NCBI RefSeq assembly: GCF_030643905.1 | Contig: NZ_CP121446.1 | Span: forward strand, 1 to 64,000 | Origin: Flavobacterium sp. IMCC34852 | Lineage (GTDB): Bacteria > Bacteroidota > Bacteroidia > Flavobacteriales > Flavobacteriaceae | Direction: 5' to 3' | Length of the DNA stretch: 64,000 nt | Part shown: positions 17,209 through 26,626 of the stretch, piece by piece | Layout: every line of letters begins with the position of its first letter | Numbering within the stretch: the stretch's first letter is position 1 | Position numbers and translations under genes: made by a program | Notes under the pieces: model-generated | The model's database searches: none | The model's input: the letters and a program-made list of their open reading frames with translations, nothing else | Told to the model about the DNA's origin: nothing

Positions 17209-18744
17209 TTATTGTATTTCATAAATAACAGGCGAAGCTGTTTGTGGTTTTATGTTTTGACCAGGAATTCTAGATTTAATATCAGAAATTGTAACTTGGT
17301 CTCCTTTAGCTGCTCTTGCTAATGCTGCTGCACATTTACCATCTATTGCTCCACCATTTACTATGATTGCAGGTTGACCAGGTACTTTAAAAGTAAATTG
17401 AGTTACTTCGAAGTTTAAATCATACAAGAAATCAGGTAATACAGCTGTAATCTTAGATACTTGTAAACGCGATTTAGCACCTTTCTGAACTCCAGTTACG
17501 CCACCAATTGCACCAAGCGGGGCAGGTATGTTTTTAATTCTGAAAACTTTTTTATCAGAAACTGTTTTACCATCAGACATTTTACCTGTTGCAGTAACAA
17601 TAACTTCAGTACCTGAACCAGGATTTAAGTTATACTTACCTTTACCTAAAGAAGATAATCCCGGAGCTGATGCAGTAACATTGTTGTCAGCAATACCGGC
17701 AAATGAGATTGTCATAGGGTTCGGTAATCCACGGTAAACAACGTTCATTTTATCAGCAGCTATGTTAGCTGAGTTTGGACGAGGTACTACAACATATTTA
17801 CCTTCGAATTTCAATGGCACCGGTTTTCCGTCTTCCATAAATGAAAATGTACCGTTGATAGTTTTTTCTCCAACGCCACCGGCTGTCATCGAGATAACCG
17901 CTTGTCCGTTTTCAATTTTTCCAGGTCCTGAGAAGCTGGTTGGAACTGTGTTAGCATCATATTTACCTAATACCACTTTTCCTTTTACCGTTTCACCTTC
18001 AAAGAATACGTTTTTCTCTAAAACCACCATTGCTTGGAAGTTTTTTAAAGATGCAGCTTTAGTTACAGTATTACCAATAATTGCATTATAGATATCAAGT
18101 TCAGTAGCTTTAACATCATTCTGCATGCTCGTTAACTTAGCGATAGATGCAATAGCCGGAAATCCTTCAAAGTGATAAGATAAGTATTTCTTAGAAACAC
18201 CTTCTTTATCTTTAACATCATCTAAATTAAATTTAGTTTTGATATTTTCAATAACCGGTTGGTATTTTACATCATTCCCTAAAGCAGCAATAACATCTTT
18301 CTTATACTTTTCAATTTTTGCGATGATTTCATTCCCTTTTGCAGAGTATCTGTCACCTTCAAACCAATTCTCATCAATATAAGAACCTTTATCCATTGCC
18401 TCATATGGCAACTTTCCATTTTCTTCTCTTTCGAAGTCTTTGGATACGTCAGTTTTAACGGTTCCTAAAAAAGTGTACAATTCTTTTGAAATTGCCTCTA
18501 CTTTTTTGGCAGCCTGAAAAGGCTCACCGTAACGTTTTGGTTCATCACTTGCCTTTTGCTCTAAAGTACCTAACAAGCTTGTATTGTAATCTTCAGAAAA
18601 TTTATTTACGCCTTCAAATTTTTCGTTCATCAAACCAAAGGCCGTCAAAACTTCTTTTGACATGTTTAATGCCAACATCGCGATGAAAACCAAGTACATT
18701 AGGTTAATCATCTTCTGTCTAGGGGTTAGTTTTCCTCCTGCCAT
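17209..18744 (-). CDS. gldM: T9SS/gliding motor protein GldM
   Basis: 511 residues. One N-terminal transmembrane helix (MINLMYLVFIAMLALNM, about 11-27) right after a short cytoplasmic start, then a long periplasmic part with a helical domain and several beta domains ending in GQNIKPQTASPVIYEIQ. GldM dimers plus a GldL ring make the proton-driven rotary motor that powers type IX secretion and gliding; GldM spans the periplasm to contact the GldK/GldN ring. Gene order and spacing (about 50 bases on each side) fit one operon. Confidence 0.96.
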   Translation of the reverse strand: MAGGKLTPRQKMINLMYLVFIAMLALNMSKEVLTAFGLMNEKFEGVNKFSEDYNTSLLGTLEQKASDEPKRYGEPFQAAKKVEAISKELYTFLGTVKTDVSKDFEREENGKLPYEAMDKGSYIDENWFEGDRYSAKGNEIIAKIEKYKKDVIAALGNDVKYQPVIENIKTKFNLDDVKDKEGVSKKYLSYHFEGFPAIASIAKLTSMQNDVKATELDIYNAIIGNTVTKAASLKNFQAMVVLEKNVFFEGETVKGKVVLGKYDANTVPTSFSGPGKIENGQAVISMTAGGVGEKTINGTFSFMEDGKPVPLKFEGKYVVVPRPNSANIAADKMNVVYRGLPNPMTISFAGIADNNVTASAPGLSSLGKGKYNLNPGSGTEVIVTATGKMSDGKTVSDKKVFRIKNIPAPLGAIGGVTGVQKGAKSRLQVSKITAVLPDFLYDLNFEVTQFTFKVPGQPAIIVNGGAIDGKCAAALARAAKGDQVTISDIKSRIPGQNIKPQTASPVIYEIQ

Positions 18745-18795
18745 TTTTTCTAATTAGTTATTGTTTTGTTAATAAAAATATAGTTCAAAAACTAA

Positions 18796-19428
18796 TTATC
18801 CTTTGTTACTCATTGCAGACAACATACCACCATATACATTGTTTAATGTAGACAAGTTAGATGTTAAAGATTGCATTTGATCTTTTAATTTAAGGTTGTT
18901 TTCAGCAACTTCGTCATTGATTTTTGCATTTCTCTCAGCACTTTGTAATTGTACTTGGTACAAACCGTTCAAAGTTTCTAATTGAGTTGCTGCTTTAGTC
19001 ATTTCTTCAGCGTATTTTTTTGTAGAAGCTACAGAGTCAACTGTTGGAGAAATCGCTTTAGCTGCTCCTTCAAAATTTTTGATACTGTTTCCTAAGCTTT
19101 CCATTAATTGACCATCGATTTTAGCCTCTTTCAACATTGCATCTAATTTTTGAGATAACAAACCTTGAGCGTCTTTCGGATCTTCTTTTTTACCTCTTTC
19201 TTTTGCTTCACCTCCGGCTAATTCAGGATAAACTAATGACCAATCTAATTCTTTATCTACCGGATCAAAAGCCGATAAACCGAAGATTAATGCCTCAACT
19301 GAAAGTCCAACAATAAGCATTAAACTTGCTCCAGTCCAGTGTTGTATTTTAAATAGTGCTCCAACGATTACTACCGCCGCTCCCATACCGTAAGCGAAAT
19401 TCATTGCTTTTTTGCTTAATAATGCCAT
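18796..19428 (-). CDS. gldL: T9SS/gliding motor protein GldL
   Basis: 210 residues. Two transmembrane helices at the N-terminus (about 10-28 and 34-53) and a cytoplasmic coiled-coil region. The second helix contains a buried glutamate (SVEALIFGLSAF, residue 45 here), the position that in studied GldL proteins couples proton flow to rotation. GldL pentamers surround a GldM dimer in the inner membrane. Identification rests on the MNFAYGMGAAVVIVGALFKI start and the operon position. Confidence 0.96.
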   Translation of the reverse strand: MALLSKKAMNFAYGMGAAVVIVGALFKIQHWTGASLMLIVGLSVEALIFGLSAFDPVDKELDWSLVYPELAGGEAKERGKKEDPKDAQGLLSQKLDAMLKEAKIDGQLMESLGNSIKNFEGAAKAISPTVDSVASTKKYAEEMTKAATQLETLNGLYQVQLQSAERNAKINDEVAENNLKLKDQMQSLTSNLSTLNNVYGGMLSAMSNKG

Positions 19429-19482
19429 AATAATAAAAATTTTTAGTTAGTTAAGTTAAATATAATTAAGTTGGTTTTGAAA

Positions 19483-20901
19483 TTACTTTCTAGGTGCTTT
19501 CCCGTTTTTTGTTACTTGAGTTCCCATGTAATCTTGAACTGTTCTGAAACCGATATAACTTCTTGCGGTATCAGCATATTCAAAATCTCTGGTTCCCACT
19601 TGTAAAAAGTAAGCTACGTCTTTCCAAGATCCGCCACGAACCACTTTTCTCATGTTTTTAGAATCACCTACAGTTGGGTTCATCGTAGAAACATACTCAT
19701 AAGCTGCAGCATCATAAGACGAATCCGTCCATTCCGCAACGTTTCCAGACATATTGTATAGATTATAGCCGTTTGGCTCATATGATTTTGCTTCTACAGT
19801 ATATAAAGCTTGATCAGCAGCATAATCTCCTCTGTTTGGTTTGAAGTTAGCCAAGAAACAACCTCTGTCATTTTTAGCATAAGGTCCACCCCAAGGATAA
19901 GTTGCTGACTCTAAACCACCTCTGGCAGCATACTCCCATTCTGCCTCAGTTGGCAATCTGAATGAGTTGATTAAGTCCGGTCTGTTCTTCTTCTTTTTAG
20001 ATTTGATGTAAGCGTTTTTGTTTAAAGTTCTCCAAGCACAAAAAGCTTTAGCTTGTTTCCAAGTAACACCTACTACAGGATACTCTCCGTAAGCTTGGTG
20101 CCAGAAATAATCATTGTGCATCGGCTCATTGTAAGAATAAGCAAAATCTTTTATCCAAACAGTAGTATCAGGATAAACTTCTTGTTGTTCTGTTCTGATG
20201 AATGAACTTCTTTTACCTACTTTGGCTTTAGCAGCTGCTTGAATGTCCATCCAAGAGTATCTGAACTTTAATTTTCTAACGTCAATAGTTCTTAAACCAT
20301 TAAACGATTCAGCAACCGGTAAATACATAGTATCCATCACTTCAGAGTAGTATTCGTCCGGATATTTGCTCGTATCTTTGATAAGTTTTACTTTTTTATT
20401 CAATCTTCTACCGGCATAAGGATCATCATCAGTCCCAACACTGTAATAATTCTCATACATGTACTTGTCATACGGAGTCATTTTAGCCGGATCTTTGTCA
20501 TCAAAAGCAAAGTCACCAATACTTCCGGCATTTTTTCCTTTTCCTTTTCCGCCTGAACCAGCAGTCTGCCCTACTTCATCAGCAAGTATAGCCAAACGAA
20601 CTCTAATTGTAGAATCTTTAACCCATTCTACAAACTGACGGTATTCACTATTGGTTATTTCAGTTTCATCCATGTAGAATGATCTAACCGTTACTGTTTT
20701 AGTTGGCGCATCTTGTACATTGGCTAAATCATCATCGGATTTACCCATGATGTAGGCACCACCCGGAATTAAAGTCATACCAAACGGCTTCTCAGGATGC
20801 CATTTCTTTCCTTTAACTCCTACTAACTCACCTTTGTCGCTTGACCGTCCACAGCTCGTTAATAAAGCTAAAACTGATGCGAATACAATGACCTTCTTCA
20901 T
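19483..20901 (-). CDS. gldK: T9SS/gliding lipoprotein GldK
   Basis: 472 residues with a lipoprotein signal (VLALLTSC, Cys 17). The body is an FGE-sulfatase (formylglycine-enzyme-like) fold: GMTLIPGGAYIMG, DETEITNSEYRQFV, PVVGVTWKQAKAFCAW, FRLPTEAEWEYAARGG, YPWGG, GNVAEWT and VVRGGSWKD. GldK is an outer-membrane lipoprotein of the T9SS ring with GldN; the fold is used structurally, not as an enzyme. A low-complexity GGKGKGKNAG loop (about 110-120) is visible. It is the first gene of the operon and has a 262-base AT-rich upstream region with clear repeat structure. Confidence 0.96.
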   Translation of the reverse strand: MKKVIVFASVLALLTSCGRSSDKGELVGVKGKKWHPEKPFGMTLIPGGAYIMGKSDDDLANVQDAPTKTVTVRSFYMDETEITNSEYRQFVEWVKDSTIRVRLAILADEVGQTAGSGGKGKGKNAGSIGDFAFDDKDPAKMTPYDKYMYENYYSVGTDDDPYAGRRLNKKVKLIKDTSKYPDEYYSEVMDTMYLPVAESFNGLRTIDVRKLKFRYSWMDIQAAAKAKVGKRSSFIRTEQQEVYPDTTVWIKDFAYSYNEPMHNDYFWHQAYGEYPVVGVTWKQAKAFCAWRTLNKNAYIKSKKKKNRPDLINSFRLPTEAEWEYAARGGLESATYPWGGPYAKNDRGCFLANFKPNRGDYAADQALYTVEAKSYEPNGYNLYNMSGNVAEWTDSSYDAAAYEYVSTMNPTVGDSKNMRKVVRGGSWKDVAYFLQVGTRDFEYADTARSYIGFRTVQDYMGTQVTKNGKAPRK

Positions 20902-21024
20902 ATAAATTGGGGTTATTTGAATGTTTTATTTTTAAGGGCGTAAACCTATTTATTATTTTTCAAAAAAGCAATTAAATAGTATTAAATTTTATTATGCTTG
21001 CCTTCTACCTATAATTTCACTTTC

Positions 21025-21104
21025 CAAAAATAGAATTTTATAAATTATTAAAAAAACATTTTATCGATAAAATACACTTTTTATCTGTTAAAATACATTT
21101 TTTA
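21025..21104 (-). promoter_or_regulatory. gldK control region: palindrome and phased direct repeats
   Basis: On the minus strand a -7-like TATTTTTG lies at 21025-21032. Upstream of it are a 16-bp perfect palindrome ATTTTATCGATAAAAT (21058-21073) and two near-identical 16-mers TAAAATACAYTTTTTA (21068-21083 and 21089-21104), exactly 21 bp apart, two helical turns. No gene fits in 20902-21163. Confidence 0.5.
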
Positions 21105-21163
21105 ATCAATTTTGTAGGTTTTAAATTATAGTTTCTATAGTCTAACCTTCTTGTTTTGTTCAA

Positions 21164-22315
21164 TTATATACTGTTTTTTCGTTGTGCTTTCCACCATCTT
21201 TCAGGTATTTCGTGGTTACAAGCCGCCAAATACTCCTCATGGGAACAAGGTAATAACGTATTTTTTTTCAGTTTATTGTGTTGTCCTGAAAAAAAGTTTA
21301 TTTCTATCCACCATCTGTCGGTTTTATTGCTTTTGTAGAAAATCAATTCTTCGTTTTCCAACGGAACTATATATTTAAGATAATGTTCTTTGGTTCCAAA
21401 AGGATATTCGTTTGAACGATAATTGATACCTTCGGTAAAATACCAAATTATCTGAGCAATCAATACCGCTTCTTCTTTACTGTTGTTGTGATTGAATATA
21501 CCTAATGAACTTACTTTATCACTTATACCGGCATATCTCGATAGACTACAGATTTCTTTTCCGTCAAAGCCATTTGGAGTAAAATTAATTAAATTTCCTG
21601 AATCTGAGGACTTTACAGAACACAAATCTACACTTACAATATCTGCATCGCGAAAAACCGGTTCAGACAACGCTATATTGTTAGAAATTTCTCCCAATCT
21701 GTAGGCATCGAAATATAATTTCTCTACTAAATCAATCTCTTCCTGTGAATTGTAGTAGGTTTGGTATCCCACATTACTAAAATTGAACAAATTATTCGGC
21801 TCATCCAAAATAATTTTAGACAAATAAGAACCACTTGTGATTCCGTCTTCTTGCTTGCCGATATCAAATTTCTTGTCGATGGAAACCAAATTGACCATTT
21901 GTTCCAAATTATCATAAGCGCGGTATAATGGATAAGTCAAATCTTGTGTACCTCCGATTATAATTGGAATAACTCCTTTGCGAATTAATTTGGCAGCAAC
22001 TTTTTGCAAGGCAAAAAAAGTATCTTCTAAAGAATTTCCTGGAAGAATGTCGCCTAAATCAGCTATTGAACTTTGCCAATTCCCCGGGTACATACTATAC
22101 AATTCTTTGCGGATGGCATTCAAATTTACTTCTTCAAAAGCTTTTACATCACCTCTGTTTTCTAAAACTCCTATTATGGCAATCTTCACTTTATCGGTAT
22201 CCGGAAAGTCTTTATCCGTATGAAAGGCAACTTTACTCCCCAAATGTTGAGAAGACAATGCCGTTACATATTGTATAATCTCAAGATCAACGGGCGAAAG
22301 AAAATCGAATTCCAT
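21164..22315 (-). CDS. Arginase/formimidoylglutamase-fold protein, probably not a Mn enzyme
   Basis: 383 residues; the whole ureohydrolase fold can be followed (IAIIGVLENRG, PIIIGGTQDLTYPLY, VNLVSIDKKFDIG, ADIVSVDLCSVKSSDSG). Ureohydrolases bind two Mn ions through GGDH(S), DAHxD and SxDxD. Here these read GGTQD, DKKFD and SVDLC, so all conserved His ligands are gone and only about three of six ligands remain. It is therefore likely a pseudoenzyme or has a changed activity. It lies 3 bases after topA and upstream of gldK on the same strand, so a structural or regulatory link to secretion is possible but unproven. Confidence 0.8.
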   Translation of the reverse strand: MEFDFLSPVDLEIIQYVTALSSQHLGSKVAFHTDKDFPDTDKVKIAIIGVLENRGDVKAFEEVNLNAIRKELYSMYPGNWQSSIADLGDILPGNSLEDTFFALQKVAAKLIRKGVIPIIIGGTQDLTYPLYRAYDNLEQMVNLVSIDKKFDIGKQEDGITSGSYLSKIILDEPNNLFNFSNVGYQTYYNSQEEIDLVEKLYFDAYRLGEISNNIALSEPVFRDADIVSVDLCSVKSSDSGNLINFTPNGFDGKEICSLSRYAGISDKVSSLGIFNHNNSKEEAVLIAQIIWYFTEGINYRSNEYPFGTKEHYLKYIVPLENEELIFYKSNKTDRWWIEINFFSGQHNKLKKNTLLPCSHEEYLAACNHEIPERWWKAQRKNSI

Positions 22316-22318
22316 AAA

Positions 22319-24832
22319 TTATTTCTTTTTAGCGGTAGCTTTTTTTGTAATAGTCTTTTTGGTTGCCGTTTTTTTGGTGGCTTTCTTCTCAGGCGTTTTT
22401 TTGGCAATCATTTCTTGCACTTGTTCCAAAGTCAATTTCGAAGCATCAATATCTTTGTTCAATTCGATTTTGATTTTGCCTTTGGTAATCACCGATTTTC
22501 CCCAACGGGCTTTTTCCACTAAAATTCCTTCTTCCTTCCAATTGTGAATGACTTTATCGATGTCTTTTTGTAATTTCTCTTCGATCAATTCAGTTATATC
22601 GGATTGTGATAAATTATCAAAATTGTATTTCTTATTGACATTAATAAAAATTCCGTTCCATTTTAAGAAAGGTCCGAAACGCCCAACGCCTTTTTGAACA
22701 TCCATATTCTGATAGGTTCCGATTGGCGCATCGGCTTTGGCTTTCTCATTGATTAATTCCTGAGCTCGTTCCATATTAACATCTAATGGATCTTCGCCTT
22801 TGGGCAATGAGATAAATTGTTTTCCGAAACGAACATACGGACCAAAACGACCGTTGCTAACTTCAACTTCTTCACCTTTGTATGTTCCGAGATTTTTTGG
22901 CAACAAAAATAAATTCAAAGCTTCTTCCAAAGTGATATTGCCGATGTTTTGATCCTGACGCAAACTGGCAAATTGTTTGTCTTCATCTTCCGCATCACCA
23001 ATTTGAGCCATTGGGCCGAATTTTCCTAGACGAACTGAAACCGGTTTACCAGATTTCGGGTCAATTCCTAAAATTCTTTCGCCACTTTCTCGGTCGGCAT
23101 TTTTCTCTACTTCAATTACGTTCGGATGAAACTTGTTGTAGAAATCCTGCATCATTTTGGCCCAGTCGATATTGCCTTCAGCGATTTCGTCAAAATCTTG
23201 TTCTACTTTGGCCGTAAAATTATAATCCAAAATAGCTTCGAAATTTTTTACCAAGAAATCATTAACGATAGTCCCGATATCGGTTGGCACCAATTTTCCT
23301 TTGTCGGAGCCGGTGTTTTCTTTTAAAATCTTTTCATCAACCTTACTGTTTTTCAACGTAAGCTGAACATATTTTCTTTCTACACCGTCTAAGTTTCCTT
23401 TTTCAACATAATTTCTATTAATAATGGTAGAAATGGTTGGCGCATAAGTCGACGGACGACCGATACCTAGCTCTTCTAATTTCTTCACTAAAGAAGCTTC
23501 GGTATATCTTGACGCCGGACGCGAATATCTTTCTGTGGCGATGATATTATTATTGGTCAATTTTTCATTTACCTTTAAAGCCGGCAACATGCCTTCTTGT
23601 TCTTCATCGTCGTCGTCACTTCCTTCTAAGTATACTTTCAAGAACCCTTCAAACTTGATTACTTCCCCGGTAGCTTGAAACACTTCCGAATGATTATTGG
23701 CTTCAATTTTCACATTGGTTCTTTCCAATTCAGCATCGGCCATTTGAGACGCCAGTGTTCTTTTCCAAATCAATTCATACAAACGGGCTTGGTCTCTTTC
23801 TACATTCACTGTGTGACGCGACATATCGGTCGGGCGAATGGCTTCGTGGGCTTCTTGGGCTCCTTTGGATTTGGTATTAAAATTTCTCGGCTTGCTGAAC
23901 TCGGCTCCGTAATAGCTTGTGATTTCCGCTTGAGCGGCAGCCATAGCTTCTTGCGACAAATTCACGCTGTCCGTTCTCATATAAGTGATGAGTCCGGCTT
24001 CATACAAACGCTGCGCAATTTGCATAGTGATGCCTACGGGCAAATATAATTTTCGGGCTGCTTCCTGTTGCAACGTAGAAGTTGTAAAAGGTGCCGCCGG
24101 TGATTTTTTGGTGGGTTTGGTTTCTAAATCGGCTACTTTATAGGTTGAACCAATGTTTTTTTGCAAAAAGTCTTCTGCTTCTTTTTTGGTGGCGAAGTTT
24201 TTCGGCAATTTGGCTTTCACCACTTTTCCGGCTTCGTTAGTAAATTCGGCGGTAACAGAATAAGACGCTACGGCTTTGAACTCTTGGATTTCTCGTTCGC
24301 GTTCTACAATTAATCTAACCGAGACCGATTGTACACGACCGGCAGACAAACCGCCTTTTACTTTTTTCCAAAGCACTGGCGACAATTCATAACCAACCAA
24401 TCTGTCTAAAACGCGTCGGGCTTGTTGGGCATTGACTAGGTTGTAATCGATGCCGCGTGGATTTTCAATCGCTTTTTGGATGGCTGTTTTAGTGATTTCG
24501 TGGAAAACAATTCTTTTGGTTTTGTTTTTATCTAATTTTAATTCTTCCGCCAAGTGCCAAGAAATGGCTTCTCCTTCGCGGTCCTCATCGGAAGCCAACC
24601 AAACCATTTCGGCGTTTTTGGCTAATCCTTTCAGTTTAGTAACCAAAGCTTTTTTATCGGAAGATACTTCATACTTGGGCTTAAATCCATTCTCAACATC
24701 TACTCCTATTTCTTTGGACGGCAAGTCGGCAATGTGCCCATAACTCGACTCTACCTGATAATCACTTCCCAGAAATTTTTCGATTGTTTTGGCCTTTGCC
24801 GGCGACTCCACGATAACTAAATTCTTTGCCAT
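22319..24832 (-). CDS. topA: DNA topoisomerase I
   Basis: 837 residues. N-terminal TOPRIM domain (LVIVESPAKAKTIEKFLG; DEDREGEAISWHL), the type IA core with active-site tyrosine in LITYMRTDS (about residue 283), GRPSTYAP, and a C-terminal half with several TopA C-terminal repeats (LGKFGPM, NGRFGPYVRFG, GRFGPFLKWNG). It ends in a Lys/Thr/Ala-rich basic tail (about 805-837) that likely binds DNA. It relaxes negative supercoils. The long C-terminal repeats replace the zinc fingers of E. coli TopA. A TACTTTTG box lies at 24853-24860 on the minus strand. Confidence 0.97.
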   Translation of the reverse strand: MAKNLVIVESPAKAKTIEKFLGSDYQVESSYGHIADLPSKEIGVDVENGFKPKYEVSSDKKALVTKLKGLAKNAEMVWLASDEDREGEAISWHLAEELKLDKNKTKRIVFHEITKTAIQKAIENPRGIDYNLVNAQQARRVLDRLVGYELSPVLWKKVKGGLSAGRVQSVSVRLIVEREREIQEFKAVASYSVTAEFTNEAGKVVKAKLPKNFATKKEAEDFLQKNIGSTYKVADLETKPTKKSPAAPFTTSTLQQEAARKLYLPVGITMQIAQRLYEAGLITYMRTDSVNLSQEAMAAAQAEITSYYGAEFSKPRNFNTKSKGAQEAHEAIRPTDMSRHTVNVERDQARLYELIWKRTLASQMADAELERTNVKIEANNHSEVFQATGEVIKFEGFLKVYLEGSDDDDEEQEGMLPALKVNEKLTNNNIIATERYSRPASRYTEASLVKKLEELGIGRPSTYAPTISTIINRNYVEKGNLDGVERKYVQLTLKNSKVDEKILKENTGSDKGKLVPTDIGTIVNDFLVKNFEAILDYNFTAKVEQDFDEIAEGNIDWAKMMQDFYNKFHPNVIEVEKNADRESGERILGIDPKSGKPVSVRLGKFGPMAQIGDAEDEDKQFASLRQDQNIGNITLEEALNLFLLPKNLGTYKGEEVEVSNGRFGPYVRFGKQFISLPKGEDPLDVNMERAQELINEKAKADAPIGTYQNMDVQKGVGRFGPFLKWNGIFINVNKKYNFDNLSQSDITELIEEKLQKDIDKVIHNWKEEGILVEKARWGKSVITKGKIKIELNKDIDASKLTLEQVQEMIAKKTPEKKATKKTATKKTITKKATAKKK

Positions 24833-25002
24833 ATCCCGATTGTTTGTGCGGACAAAAGTAAACGTTTTTTTTAAAATACCGATTTAGTGTGGTTTTTTAA
24901 CGACGATTGACTCAAAAAAGTTGGATTTATACCTTAATATATTATGCTGTTTTTGACCCTTATTTTGAATTAAAATTCCCAACAGAAAAGACGCCAACTC
25001 TT

Positions 25003-25084
25003 TAGCCCCGATTGTAACGGCGCTGTGCAGAGTGGAAAGCGGGAATACGGATTCCTAGTGCGCCCGAACGACTCGCTCCAAAAC
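25003..25084 (+). repeat. Dispersed structured element, copy B
   Basis: AGCCCCGATTGTA-AC ... GT-GGAAAGCGGGAATA followed by the tail ACTCGCTCCAAAA. Outer stem CCCG/CGGG, first inner pairs AC/GT, where copies A and D have GC/GC. Located just upstream of the miaB promoter. Confidence 0.75.
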
Positions 25085-25108
25085 TTTTGTTAAACCACCT
25101 CTGCCATC

Positions 25109-25140
25109 TTGTCATATTTTATAATTTAGTATTATCTTTG
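25109..25140 (+). promoter_or_regulatory. miaB promoter
   Basis: -33 TTG (25109-25111), 21-bp spacer, -7 TATCTTTG (25133-25140). The start codon is 27 bases further on. Confidence 0.65.
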
Positions 25141-25166
25141 CTGTCCGATTAAGCGAAAATCATTTT

Positions 25167-26615
25167 ATGGAAAAGGAAATAGAAGAGAAAAAACAAGGCA
25201 CCAGCTTGGTTTTGGAACAAAAAGAAGGCAATACAAAAAAACTATTTATAGAAAGTTATGGCTGTGCGATGAATTTTTCGGACAGTGAAATTGTAGCGTC
25301 TATTTTGACCGAACAAGGGTATAATACCACTCAGAAATTGGAAGAAGCCGACTTGGTTTTGGTGAACACTTGTTCTATCCGAGACAAAGCAGAACAAACC
25401 GTGCGCAAGCGTTTAGAGAAATACAACGCGGTTAAACGCAGTATTAATCCGGGGATGAAAGTGGGTGTTTTGGGCTGTATGGCCGAACGTTTGAAAAGCC
25501 AATTCTTAGAAGAAGAAAAAATCGTGGACATGGTCGTTGGTCCGGATGCCTATAAGGATTTACCAAACCTCCTGAAAGAAGTGGAAGAAGGTCGCGATGC
25601 GATAAACGTAATCCTTTCCAAAGACGAAACTTATGGCGATGTTTCTCCGGTGCGTTTGAACAGCAATGGTGTGAATGCTTTTGTTTCGATTACCCGTGGT
25701 TGCGACAATATGTGTACGTTTTGTGTAGTGCCGTTTACTCGCGGACGTGAGCGCAGTCGTGAACCACAGAGTATCATGGCTGAAATTCAGGATTTATGGG
25801 ACAGAGGTTTTAAAGAAGTTTGTCTTTTAGGCCAAAATGTAGACAGTTACTTGTGGTATGGCGGCGGTTTGAAAAAAGATTTCGACAAAGCGACCGAAAT
25901 GCAAAAAGCCACAGCGACTGATTTTGCACAACTTTTAGAGCAATGCGCTATTGCTTTCCCTAAAATGCGTTTCCGTTTTTCAACTTCGAATCCGCAGGAC
26001 ATGCACGAAGAAGTGTTGCATGTGATTGCCAAATACGATAATGTTTGCAACTACATTCACTTACCGGTACAAAGCGGAAGTACTCGTATCTTAAAAGAAA
26101 TGAACCGTCAGCACACGCGTGAAGAATACATGGAATTAATTGACAAAATCAAACGCATTATTCCCGATTGCTCGATATCACAAGATATGATTGCCGGCTT
26201 CCCAACCGAAACAGAAGAAGACCATCAAGATACTTTGAGTTTGATGGAATATGTGGAATATGACTTTGGTTATATGTTCGCCTATTCAGAAAGACCAGGA
26301 ACACTGGCAGCAAGAAAGATGGAAGATGATGTTCCGGAAGAAGTCAAGAAAAGACGTTTGCAAGAAATTGTAGACTTACAACAAATATTGAGCGAAAAGA
26401 GAACCAAACGTTTCTTAGGTCAAACTGTAGAAGTTTTGATTGAAAAAGAATCTAAAAAATCCGACAAACACTGGAGCGGCAGAAACTCAGAAAATGTAGT
26501 GACTGTTTTCCCGAAAGGCGATTACAAAGTAGGTGATTTCGTGATGGTTAAAGTAAGCGATTGTACCACGGCCACTTTGATTGGAGAAGCGGTTGGATAC
26601 AGCCAAATGAATTAA
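25167..26615 (+). CDS. miaB: tRNA (N6-isopentenyl adenosine-37) methylthiotransferase MiaB
   Basis: 482 residues. N-terminal UPF0004 domain with three Cys that bind an auxiliary 4Fe-4S cluster ([30 protein letters not shown]), then the radical-SAM CxxxCxxC motif ([22 protein letters not shown], about 178-195), and a C-terminal TRAM domain (about 415-480, [20 protein letters not shown]). MiaB converts i6A37 to ms2i6A37 in tRNAs reading UNN codons. First gene of a plus-strand run continuing with an AAA+ activator and lptE. Confidence 0.96.
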   Translation: MEKEIEEKKQGTSLVLEQKEGNTKKLFIESYGCAMNFSDSEIVASILTEQGYNTTQKLEEADLVLVNTCSIRDKAEQTVRKRLEKYNAVKRSINPGMKVGVLGCMAERLKSQFLEEEKIVDMVVGPDAYKDLPNLLKEVEEGRDAINVILSKDETYGDVSPVRLNSNGVNAFVSITRGCDNMCTFCVVPFTRGRERSREPQSIMAEIQDLWDRGFKEVCLLGQNVDSYLWYGGGLKKDFDKATEMQKATATDFAQLLEQCAIAFPKMRFRFSTSNPQDMHEEVLHVIAKYDNVCNYIHLPVQSGSTRILKEMNRQHTREEYMELIDKIKRIIPDCSISQDMIAGFPTETEEDHQDTLSLMEYVEYDFGYMFAYSERPGTLAARKMEDDVPEEVKKRRLQEIVDLQQILSEKRTKRFLGQTVEVLIEKESKKSDKHWSGRNSENVVTVFPKGDYKVGDFVMVKVSDCTTATLIGEAVGYSQMN

Positions 26616-26626
26616 ACAATTAAAAA

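Larger units (their letters stand above)
24833..25166. other. Divergent intergenic region topA / miaB
   Basis: 334 bases without a gene. It holds the topA -7-like box near its left end, copy B of the dispersed structured element in the middle (25003-25084), and the miaB promoter at its right end. I see nothing else; short reading frames here have no start or composition to support coding. Confidence 0.7.

Noticed and set aside
21151..21378. Plus-strand small proteins overlapping the end of the arginase-like gene
   Set aside because: Phe/Cys-rich low-quality translations that mirror the minus-strand gene.
23675..24049. Open frames antisense to topA and similar long antisense frames over groEL, ftsZ, gldM and der
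   Set aside because: They follow the codon pattern of the real gene on the other strand, have no promoter or family resemblance and overlap essential genes completely.
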